A stretch of 5,103 nt of DNA from an uncultured Clostridia bacterium (GTDB lineage: Bacteria > Bacillota > Clostridia > Christensenellales > Aristaeellaceae): NCBI GenBank assembly GCA_904420265.1, contig CAJFUU010000233.1, positions 1-5,103 on the forward strand, written 5' to 3'. Numbering within the stretch: position 1 is the stretch's first letter; each line of letters opens with the position of its first letter. The notes below the pieces were generated by a model. That model made no database searches and was not told where the DNA came from. It worked only from the letters and a program-made list of their open reading frames with translations. The position numbers were made by a program, and so were the translations under genes. Shown here in pieces: positions 1 through 4,673 of the stretch.

Positions 1-31
1 CGATCAGCCAGATTTTATGTTTGCGCTCCAT
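1..31 (-). CDS. 5' end of an unknown gene, cut by the left window edge
   Basis: Only ten codons are visible, reading MERKHKIWLI from an ATG at 29-31. The start is supported by a perfect AGGAGG at 42-47, ten bases upstream, and by an extended -10 promoter about 50 bp further up. A short basic stretch (RKHK) followed by hydrophobic residues (IWLI) would fit the beginning of a signal peptide or membrane anchor, but ten residues are too few to say. It is probably a separate transcription unit from mnmA, because terminator-like hairpins lie between them. The product cannot be identified. Confidence 0.6.
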   Translation of the reverse strand, partial: MERKHKIWLI

Positions 32-41
32 ACAAGGGCCC

Positions 42-47
42 CCTCCT
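42..47 (-). promoter_or_regulatory. Ribosome binding site of the left-edge gene
   Basis: The minus strand reads AGGAGG here, a perfect Shine-Dalgarno core ten bases before the ATG at 29-31. It is the main evidence that a real gene starts at the window edge. Confidence 0.65.
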
Positions 48-82
48 CGCGCCGCAACGCTTGCACGCGCGTTTATAGCATA

Positions 83-111
83 ATTATAACACAAGCGCTC
101 CCGAATAGGAA
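83..111 (-). promoter_or_regulatory. Extended -10 promoter for the left-edge gene
   Basis: On the minus strand 83-91 reads TGTTATAAT, a perfect TATAAT with the extended TGn motif. At a 17-bp spacing the -35 position (106-111) reads TTCCTA, a poor match to TTGACA, as is tolerated with an extended -10. Transcription would start near position 76, giving a leader of about 45 nt before the ATG at 31. A second, weaker extended -10 (TGCTATAAA) lies at 72-80 and lacks a recognisable -35. Confidence 0.55.
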
Positions 112-121
112 GCCCTGAAAC

Positions 122-154
122 AAAAAAACGCGCACAAAAGACGGTCATTTGCGC
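122..154 (-). terminator. Candidate rho-independent terminator, minus strand
   Basis: On the minus strand GCGCAAA (148-154) can pair with TTTGTGCGC (130-138) with one bulged G and a loop of about nine bases. A run of seven T follows (128-122). It lies between mnmA and the promoter of the left-edge gene, so it would insulate that gene from leftward read-through. The stem is short, so confidence is moderate. Confidence 0.42.
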
Positions 155-374
155 AACTTCCGGCCCTGTTTTGCGCGGCTGTGACCCGCATGGGCGTTGT
201 TTTTTGCAGGGGATTTCGCAGACCGGCGCCGGCGAATGCGTAGCTTTGCCGGACAACGCGGGCGAAGTGGCGCTTGCCTCAGAATCTATGCGCGAAACCG
301 GCGTCGCATGCGGCGGGCGTGTCTGCAGGCGCGCGAAGGTTTGCGGGGGCCGCGCGCGGCGTGGAAACGCTTGC

Positions 375-396
375 AAAAAACGCGGCGCAGGCGCCG
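375..396 (-). terminator. Candidate rho-independent terminator downstream of mnmA
   Basis: The minus strand reads CGGCGCCTGCGCCG (396-383), a five-pair GC stem with a four-base loop, followed by CG and six T (380-375). This is the layout of an intrinsic terminator for leftward transcription. It lies about 350 nt past the mnmA stop, so it would leave a long 3' untranslated region; nothing nearer to the stop codon looks better. On the plus strand the same palindrome is followed only by broken T runs. Confidence 0.45.
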
Positions 397-500
397 GGAT
401 TTTCGCTTTTACGCTTGATCGCCAAAGTCCAAACTGTCGCGTTTTGGAATCCACAAACGCCTGCCGGGGGTTTTTGAAAAGAGATAAGCGCAATTTGAGG

Positions 501-530
501 GAATTTTTCGCCGGTTTTCACGAAAAATTC
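501..530. repeat. AT-rich perfect inverted repeat, 10-bp arms
   Basis: GAATTTTTCG (501-510) and CGAAAAATTC (521-530) are exact reverse complements separated by ten bases. The arms stand out from the GC-rich surroundings. It could be a weak hairpin in the mnmA 3' region or a dimeric protein-binding site; the sequence does not decide between them. Confidence 0.55.
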
Positions 531-746
531 ATAGCGCCGAAGCGGCGGAAAAGACGGCGAAACTGCATTCCGGGCGTGCACGTTTAAAAATATACGGGAT
601 GGATATTCGCGCCGCTGCAATTTGCCGAAGAAGAGGCGTAACGGCGCTACGGAATCCTGCCGGGACGGAAGCGGGCCGCGCCGGTCTGTTTCAAGCCGGA
701 AACCGCATGGGGAGTTTTCAAACGGCGCGCGGGGAGAGACGGGCGG

Positions 747-1829
747 TCAAGCGCGGAAGGCGCGTTCCACCGTGCCGCCGCCGAGGCACACCTGGCCCTG
801 ATAGAGCACCGCCGCCTGACCGGGCGTGACTGCGCGCTGCGGGGCGTCGAATGTGATGCGGGTCATATCGCCGGAGACAACCGCGCGCGCGTCCTGCAAA
901 GGCTGGCGGTGGCGCAGCCGCACCTGGCAGGAAAATTCCGCGCCGTCCGCGGCCGGAGCGCGGTCGGAAAGCCAGTGCAGCTCGTTGATTTCGCAGGCGG
1001 AGGAATACAGAAGCGGCGAATCCTCGCCCTGTTGAACGACCAGGCGGTTGTTTGTGAGGTCTTTTTCCACCACAAACCAGCGCCGTCCGTCGCCCGAACC
1101 GCCGATGCCCAGCCCGCGCCGTTGGCCAAGCGTGTAGTACATCAGCCCATCGTGGCGGCCGACGAGCTTGCCGTCGGGCGTGACCATATCGCCCGGCTGC
1201 GCGGGCAGGTATTCGGAAAGGAACTTTTTGAAGTTTCGCTCGCCGATAAAACACACGCCGGTGGAGTCTTTTTTTTCCGAAACCGGCAGCCCCGCCTCGC
1301 GAGCGATGGCGCGCACCTGTGGCTTGAGCAGGCCGCCCACGGGGAACATGGCCATGGAAAGCGCGCGCTGGCCGATTTGATAGAGAAAGTAGGTTTGGTC
1401 CTTATTTTCATCGGCTGCGCGCAGAAGCGTATATTCGCCGCCGGCGCGGCCGATGCGGGCGAAGTGGCCGGTGGCCAGCTTGTCCGCGCCCAGTTCTTCG
1501 GCAAAGCGCAAAAAGGCGGAAAATTTGATTTCGCGGTTGCATAAAACGTCCGGATTTGGGGTGCGGCCGCGGCCGTATTCGCTGAGAAAGTGCGTAAATA
1601 CGCGGTCGTAGTATTCCCTGGAGAAGTTGACGGAATAGAAGGGGATGCCGATGCGGGCGCACACGGCGCGCACGTCGGCCCAGTCGCGCTCGGACGTGCA
1701 TACGCCGCCCTCGTCCTTTTCCTCCCAGTTGTTCATGAATGCGCCGATGACCTCGTGGCCTTCGCGCTTGAGCAGAAGCGCCGCCACCGAGGAATCGACG
1801 CCGCCGGACATGCCTACGACAATGCGCAT
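747..1829 (-). CDS. mnmA: tRNA-uridine 2-sulfurtransferase MnmA
   Basis: MnmA makes the 2-thio group of the wobble uridine (U34) in tRNAs for Lys, Glu and Gln: it adenylates the base with ATP and transfers persulfide sulfur. It acts in the cytoplasm, receiving sulfur from a cysteine desulfurase. The 360-residue product has the usual family length. Visible motifs are the N-terminal PP-loop GMSGGVDSS (residues 6-14), NPDVLCNREIKF with the first catalytic Cys at 97, ATGHFAR (119-125), KDQTYFLY (144-150), GVCFIG with the second catalytic Cys at 193, and YTLGQRRGLGIGG (232-244). A C-terminal beta-barrel part follows to the end. The ATG at 1827-1829 is chosen because GGAGG lies eight bases upstream and MRIVVGMSGG is the expected N-terminus. 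An in-frame ATG five codons upstream overlaps that GGAGG and is unlikely to be used. No cysteine desulfurase gene is adjacent in the window. Identification is secure. Confidence 0.97.
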   Translation of the reverse strand: MRIVVGMSGGVDSSVAALLLKREGHEVIGAFMNNWEEKDEGGVCTSERDWADVRAVCARIGIPFYSVNFSREYYDRVFTHFLSEYGRGRTPNPDVLCNREIKFSAFLRFAEELGADKLATGHFARIGRAGGEYTLLRAADENKDQTYFLYQIGQRALSMAMFPVGGLLKPQVRAIAREAGLPVSEKKDSTGVCFIGERNFKKFLSEYLPAQPGDMVTPDGKLVGRHDGLMYYTLGQRRGLGIGGSGDGRRWFVVEKDLTNNRLVVQQGEDSPLLYSSACEINELHWLSDRAPAADGAEFSCQVRLRHRQPLQDARAVVSGDMTRITFDAPQRAVTPGQAAVLYQGQVCLGGGTVERAFRA

Positions 1830-1837
1830 GATGTGTT

Positions 1838-1842
1838 CCTCC
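1838..1842 (-). promoter_or_regulatory. Ribosome binding site that fixes the mnmA start
   Basis: The minus strand reads GGAGG at 1842-1838, eight bases before the ATG at 1829. An upstream in-frame ATG (1842-1844) shares its last base with the motif, so that ATG cannot be served by it. This decides for the shorter protein. Confidence 0.85.
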
Positions 1843-1851
1843 ATAAAACGG

Positions 1852-1868
1852 CCCCGGCGACGCCGGGG
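1852..1868 (-). promoter_or_regulatory. GC hairpin in the mnmA leader
   Basis: CCCCGGCG (1852-1859) and CGCCGGGG (1861-1868) are perfect reverse complements around one base, giving a seven-pair stem with a three-base loop in RNA. It ends nine bases before the mnmA GGAGG and is followed on the minus strand by CCGTTTTA, which resembles a weak intrinsic terminator. It may be a terminator for upstream transcription, an attenuator or a 5' stabilising hairpin. No clear mnmA promoter was found between it and the repeat array. Confidence 0.5.
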
Positions 1869-1950
1869 ATTGATGGTTGATAGGGCCGCCTGCCGGCAGA
1901 CGGAAAAATTGGGGAATTTTGGCCGGACGGCAATGGCATTGGGAGCGGTC

Positions 1951-2530
1951 GGTAGCAACGCTGCCTTGCGGCAAGGGGCGGTGCTTTGGGGTTGTGGTTG
2001 ACGCAACGCTGCCATGCAGTAAGGGAGCTATGGTGAGCCACGGTTGACGCTGCTTGCCTTGTGACAAGGGGTGGTGCTTCAGGGCTGTAGTTGACACAAC
2101 GCTGCCCTGCAGTAAGGATGCTATGGTGAACCACGGTTGACGCTGCTTGCCTGCGGCAAGGGCGCTGCGGTGGGCTACAGTTGACGCAAGCCTGCTCTGC
2201 GATAAGGAACAGTGCGATGGGGTTGTGGTTGACACAACGCTGTCTACGGCAAGGATACTGTGGTAAGCCACAGTTGACGCTGCTTGCCTGCGGCAAGGGC
2301 GCTGCGGTGAGCCACAATTGACGCTGCTTGCCTACAACAAGGGCGCTGCGATGAGCCACAATTGACGCTGCTTGCCTTGCGGCAGGGGTGGTGCTTCAGG
2401 GCTGTAGTTGACACAACGCTGCCCTGCAGTAAGGGTGCTATGGTGAACCACGGTTGACGCTGCTTTCCTACGGCAAGGACGCTGCGGTGAGCCACAATTG
2501 ACGCTGCTTGCCTGCGGCAAGGACGCTGCG
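1951..2530. repeat. Array of imperfect ~45-bp tandem repeats
   Basis: Twelve units begin with TTGAC on the plus strand, at 1998, 2044, 2091, 2137, 2181, 2229, 2274, 2318, 2362, 2408, 2454 and 2498. A degenerate unit precedes them from about 1951, and the last is truncated at about 2530. Spacing is 44-48 bp, mean 45.5. Units fall into related types: type A continues GCTGCTTGCCTGCGGCAAGG and ends near GAGCCACAA; type B continues RCAACGCTGCC and ends near CCACGG; type C starts like A but ends CAGGGCTGTAG. Most units carry a small palindrome in the middle. Adjacent units are alike, with no unique spacers, and unit lengths are not multiples of three, so this is neither a CRISPR array nor a coding repeat. 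The array lies upstream of mnmA. Its function is unknown. Confidence 0.9.
2067..2465. repeat. Segmental duplication inside the tandem array (offset 317 bp)
   Basis: Positions 2067-2148 and 2384-2465 match over 82 bp with a single difference (A at 2118, G at 2435). Similarity continues less perfectly on both sides. Other pairs of units are far more diverged, so this shows a recent copying of about two units, either by recombination within the array or by gene conversion. Confidence 0.85.
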
Positions 2531-2675
2531 TGGGCGCGCCCGATTTTGGTTTTTTGGTTTGTCGGCGGCGGGCGGAGGTTTAGCCCTGCAAGCTGCCATT
2601 TTGTCGGGCGCGCCGGTTATGGGGCGATGGGCGTATTTTTGCTGTCGGGCTGCTTTGCCTTTCGGCGGGGTTACG

Positions 2676-2690
2676 GCGGGCCCTGCCCGC
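2676..2690. repeat. GC-rich hairpin, six-pair stem
   Basis: GCGGGC (2676-2681) and GCCCGC (2685-2690) are reverse complements around CCT. It lies five bases from the 23-bp palindrome. Neither strand shows a T run after it, so it is not a complete intrinsic terminator. Confidence 0.6.
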
Positions 2691-2695
2691 ACCCG

Positions 2696-2718
2696 CTTAA
2701 GAACCTGAGGTTCTTAAG
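2696..2718. repeat. 23-bp palindrome, 11-bp arms
   Basis: CTTAAGAACCT (2696-2706) and AGGTTCTTAAG (2708-2718) are exact reverse complements around a single G. In RNA this gives a stem of ten pairs with a three-base loop. It starts 58 bp past the stop codon of the membrane protein gene. It could stabilise the 3' end of the mRNA, bind a protein, or be the core of a dispersed repeat. Confidence 0.75.
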
Positions 2719-2775
2719 AATCTCCCAGTTGCCTCCGGCGGGGTTACGGGGTTGCGGTTGCGGGGGAAGGGGGAG

Positions 2776-3345
2776 TTATGCCGCCGGCGTGGGGCTGGGG
2801 GAAGGCGAGGGCGTCGGTGTCGGCGTGGCCTCGATGATGACGCTCTCCTGCTGCATGCCGACGATCTTCCAATTGCCGCCGGATTTCATCAGCGTAATGT
2901 TATAGCGCCCGCCCTGCCAGGTGGGAACGACGGGATCCACTTCGCCGGAACGGCTGGAAATGACCGTGCCGGTGATGGAGGGCACGCGCTCTACAACCGT
3001 ACAGGTGGCGTAATCGTCCCACGGCCAGGCCCACAGGCTTTCAATGGTCAACTCGTGTTCAAAGGCGGTGATGTTGTAATCCACATACGGCGAACTGCCG
3101 TCGAACGCCGCGGTCAACGCCGGGTCGGCGCTGAGGAAATCGGCGTGGAAGTAGCTGTTCAGTTCCGGCGCGTCCTCGCGGGTAAGGATGACTTCTACGC
3201 GTTTTTCCAAGCCGTCGCTCAGCACGATGTAGACGTTGGCCGTGTTCATGCACATGTAAAACGCGCACAGCAGGATCGACACCGCAATGGTGAAGATCAA
3301 AAGCCGTGAGGCGATGAACCAGATCAGCCGGCGAATGTACTTCAA
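2776..3345 (-). CDS. Single-pass membrane protein with extracytoplasmic domain, function unknown
   Basis: I do not recognise a named family. From the TTG at 3343-3345 the product has 189 residues: a basic start (KYIRR), one hydrophobic helix at about residues 8-31, an extracytoplasmic region at about 35-170, and a tail of TP and SP dipeptides (174-187). The last strand of the domain, YNITLMKSGGNWKIVGM (148-164), resembles the end of NTF2-like folds in secreted Firmicute proteins; this is inference. The TTG start is preferred because GGAGG lies eight bases upstream. The in-frame ATG at 3358-3360 would give five more residues, but it overlaps that motif and has no well-placed site of its own. 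The gene follows the OmpA/MotB-type gene on the same strand after about 100 nt with three inverted repeats, so it is probably co-transcribed and may work with the stator pair at the envelope. The Pro-rich tail could reach into the cell wall. Confidence 0.8.
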   Translation of the reverse strand: MKYIRRLIWFIASRLLIFTIAVSILLCAFYMCMNTANVYIVLSDGLEKRVEVILTREDAPELNSYFHADFLSADPALTAAFDGSSPYVDYNITAFEHELTIESLWAWPWDDYATCTVVERVPSITGTVISSRSGEVDPVVPTWQGGRYNITLMKSGGNWKIVGMQQESVIIEATPTPTPSPSPSPTPAA

Positions 3346-3353
3346 AAAGATTC

Positions 3354-3358
3354 CCTCC
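3354..3358 (-). promoter_or_regulatory. Ribosome binding site favouring a TTG start
   Basis: The minus strand reads GGAGG at 3358-3354, eight bases before TTG (3345-3343). It overlaps the upstream ATG (3360-3358), so it cannot serve it. The mnmA leader has the same ATGGAGG arrangement. Confidence 0.65.
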
Positions 3359-3383
3359 ATACCTTGCGGGAAGCGCCGCGTTT

Positions 3384-3400
3384 GCGCCCCGCCGGGGCGC
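3384..3400. repeat. GC hairpin in the spacer between two genes
   Basis: GCGCCCC (3384-3390) and GGGGCGC (3394-3400) form a perfect seven-pair stem with a three-base loop. No T run follows on the minus strand, so it is more likely an RNA processing, stability or partial-attenuation element than a full terminator. Confidence 0.6.
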
Positions 3401-3424
3401 GGACAAAGCGCCGCGCCCGTCCGC
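3399..3424. repeat. Inverted repeat GCGGAC/GTCCGC
   Basis: GCGGAC (3399-3404) is complementary to GTCCGC (3419-3424) across 14 bases. It overlaps the neighbouring hairpins by one or two bases at each end, so alternative pairings of the spacer RNA are possible. Confidence 0.45.
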
Positions 3425-3440
3425 CCTCATATTATGAGGG
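3424..3440. repeat. 17-bp palindrome just after the OmpA/MotB-type gene
   Basis: CCCTCATA (3424-3431) and TATGAGGG (3433-3440) are perfect reverse complements around one T. The palindrome begins seven bases past the stop codon at 3448. It could be a 3'-end stabilising hairpin or an operator; no T run follows it. Confidence 0.65.
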
Positions 3441-3447
3441 ACGAAAA

Positions 3448-4659
3448 TCAGCCGTTATTTGTTCCCGTGCCGGTCATTTGCTCCATGGCCGGAGCCGGTT
3501 CGGTCTGCACGGATTCTTCCGGCGCGGGAGTTTGCGTCGCGGCGGGCGCAGACGCGGCATTTTGCTGTTCCAGAAGATCCTGAAGCTGAGCGACCATCTG
3601 CTCGTCGGTCAGGCGGAACTTGAACACCACGCGGCGCGAGGCCGAGCGGTTTTCCGTGCCGTCTTCGTTGTAGATCAGGTCGCTGAAAGAGCGGCCGTTG
3701 GCAGTGGACACCTCGCGCAGGTGGGCGCGCATTTCATCGGAAATATAGGGATAACCGTCGGCGAGCACATAGCTGGCCACGTTATAGGCGCGTTGCTGCG
3801 ACAGGAGCAAATTGTCGATATAGCCGCCCACGGAGTCCGTATGGCCCTCGATAATGATTTCGCTGATATAGGGCCGGTACTCTTCGGAGAAGAGCACGTC
3901 CAGGTATACCGGCAGGAAGGCGTCTATGCGCGCGCGGCCTTCGCTGGAAAGTTCCGATTCGCCCGTATCAAACAGCACGTCGCTGGCCAGGGCGATGGCG
4001 CCGCTGGCGGGATCCACCGTGGCGGATATGTTCGCCGCGCGCAGGGCGCTGGACAAATCGGAGATAATCTGCGTGCGAATGCCTACCAGGTCCTCAATTT
4101 GCCGCTGCTGTTGCTCAAGCTGGCTCTGCTGCGAGGAGATTTGGCTTTGCTGTTCGTTCAGCTGCGCCTGCTGCTGTTCCAGCTGCGCCAGCGTGGTTTG
4201 CAGTTCCTCTTCCCGCGCGTCCAGCTCTTCCTGGGTCTGGTCTGCAGCGCGCTGGGCGGCTTCCAGAAGCATTTGCTGCACGGCGAGGTCTTCCTGCGCG
4301 GCGGTCAGTTCGTCCTGCGCGGAAGTCAACTCATCCTGGGCGGCAGTCAGTTCGTCCTGCGCGGTGGTAAGGGCGTTGTTTTTTTCGTCCAGTTCGCTCT
4401 GGGCGGCGGCCAGGGCCGCTTCCTGGGCGGCAATATCTTCCTCGCTCTGTTCCAGGGAGGCCTGCAGAATCACCATTTGGTCGCGGCGCGCCTCGTAATC
4501 GTCGTACATCAGGAAATACTGATAGAGTATGTAGAACAACACCAGTATAATCACCAACACCAACGCGCTCATCAGGTCGGAAAAACTCAGCCAGAAGCTG
4601 TTTCTGTCTCCGCCCTGGCGGGAACGGGAGCGGCCGCGGGAATATCTGCTCATGCGCAT
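3448..4659 (-). CDS. OmpA/MotB-type (ZorB-like) stator protein with a long coiled coil
   Basis: This 403-residue protein has the layout of a MotB-like stator subunit. A basic cytoplasmic start (1-20) leads to WLSFSDLMSALVLVIILVLF (23-42), one membrane helix with Asp28 where MotB carries its proton-binding Asp. A coiled coil follows (about 55-195), including four near-identical heptads LTxAQDE (97-124) and a Gln-rich part (160-188). An OmpA-like peptidoglycan-binding domain (about 210-350) has LFDTGES (229-235), EGHTDSVG (271-278) and LSQQRA (286-291); Asp275 and Arg290 have the 15-residue spacing of the diaminopimelate-binding pair known from Acinetobacter OmpA. The tail (365-403) is rich in Ala, Pro, Thr and Gln. 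The ATG at 4657-4659 is chosen over one two codons later because AAGGGGGTGA lies seven bases upstream. The preceding gene ends 12 nt away, so the two are translationally coupled. The architecture is clear; the energised process is unknown. Zorya ZorB is one relative, but the coiled coil is long for that role. Confidence 0.9.
   Translation of the reverse strand: MRMSRYSRGRSRSRQGGDRNSFWLSFSDLMSALVLVIILVLFYILYQYFLMYDDYEARRDQMVILQASLEQSEEDIAAQEAALAAAQSELDEKNNALTTAQDELTAAQDELTSAQDELTAAQEDLAVQQMLLEAAQRAADQTQEELDAREEELQTTLAQLEQQQAQLNEQQSQISSQQSQLEQQQRQIEDLVGIRTQIISDLSSALRAANISATVDPASGAIALASDVLFDTGESELSSEGRARIDAFLPVYLDVLFSEEYRPYISEIIIEGHTDSVGGYIDNLLLSQQRAYNVASYVLADGYPYISDEMRAHLREVSTANGRSFSDLIYNEDGTENRSASRRVVFKFRLTDEQMVAQLQDLLEQQNAASAPAATQTPAPEESVQTEPAPAMEQMTGTGTNNG
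4288..4371 (-). repeat. Four 21-bp in-frame repeats encoding coiled-coil heptads
   Basis: Four consecutive 21-bp units encode LTTAQDE, LTAAQDE, LTSAQDE and LTAAQED (residues 97-124). The nucleotide copies are themselves very alike, with mostly silent or conservative differences, so they probably arose by recent tandem duplication. Units of 21 bp keep both the reading frame and the heptad phase. Confidence 0.85.
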
Positions 4660-4663
4660 GCCG

Positions 4664-4673
4664 TCACCCCCTT
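4664..4673 (-). promoter_or_regulatory. Ribosome binding site of the OmpA/MotB-type gene
   Basis: The minus strand reads AAGGGGGTGA, one mismatch from the full AAGGAGGTGA complement of the 16S rRNA tail. It overlaps the TAA stop (4674-4672) of the preceding gene, so ribosomes finishing that gene sit on it; coupling should keep the two subunits in ratio. Confidence 0.75.

Larger units (their letters stand above)
155..746. other. Gene-free intergenic region of about 590 bp
   Basis: No convincing gene is seen. Open frames exist on both strands (plus 171-587, minus 279-620), but they lack ribosome binding sites, overlap each other and give Arg/Cys/Ala-rich translations with no recognisable motif, as expected of GC-rich non-coding DNA. 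I see no tRNA T-loop signature. The region holds a terminator candidate (375-396), an AT-rich inverted repeat (501-530) and a small GC palindrome, CCGGCGCCGG, at 223-232. It could be decayed coding sequence, but no parent gene is recognisable. Confidence 0.5.
2663..2749. repeat. Direct repeat CGGCGGGGTTACGG flanking the palindromes
   Basis: CGGCGGGGTTACGG occurs at 2663-2676 and again at 2736-2749. Both copies are preceded by GCCT plus one or two pyrimidines, so the similarity extends over about 19 bp. The two copies bracket the GC hairpin and the 23-bp palindrome. Confidence 0.7.
2531..2775. other. Structured intergenic region downstream of the three-gene locus
   Basis: About 245 bp without a credible gene lies between the repeat array and the stop codon at 2776. 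It holds GGGCGCGCCC at 2532-2541, and GGCGCGCCCGA (2533-2543) is complementary to TCGGGCGCGCC (2604-2614). It also holds a GC hairpin (2676-2690), a 23-bp palindrome (2696-2718) and a 14-bp direct repeat. No hairpin is followed by a good T run on the minus strand, so no standard terminator for the upstream genes can be named. Confidence 0.6.

Noticed and set aside
171..587. Plus-strand gene
   Set aside because: TTG start without a ribosome binding site, Arg/Cys/Gly-rich translation, and overlap with other equally poor frames.
279..620. Minus-strand 113-residue gene downstream of mnmA
   Set aside because: It would start at TTG with no Shine-Dalgarno motif, has no recognisable domain, and spans the terminator-like hairpin at 375-396.
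909..1544. Plus-strand 211-residue frame opposite mnmA
   Set aside because: It is antisense to conserved mnmA sequence and is explained as a shadow of GC-rich codon use.
747..2015. Longer mnmA starting at 2015
   Set aside because: The extra 62 residues are translated repeat and leader sequence. MRIVVGMSGG is the normal MnmA N-terminus and has the GGAGG in place.
1998..2503. Array of promoters based on repeated TTGAC(A) boxes
   Set aside because: No unit has a fair -10 match at 16-18 bp; the corresponding positions read roughly TAAGGA or CAAGGG. TTGAC is a conserved part of the repeat but not evidence of promoters by itself.
1814..2520. Minus-strand protein genes through the repeat array, with KQRQ- and QAAS-type repeated peptides
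   Set aside because: Several minus-strand frames stay open at once because the GC-rich repeats lack stop codons. Unit lengths of 44-48 bp change the frame from unit to unit, and no ribosome binding site fits.
1951..2530. CRISPR array
   Set aside because: The whole 44-48 bp unit is repeated with sequence drift; there are no unique spacers between constant repeats, and no cas gene is in view.
2498..2905. Plus-strand 135-residue gene
   Set aside because: It begins inside a repeat unit, crosses both palindromes and overlaps the C-terminus of the well-supported membrane protein gene on the other strand.
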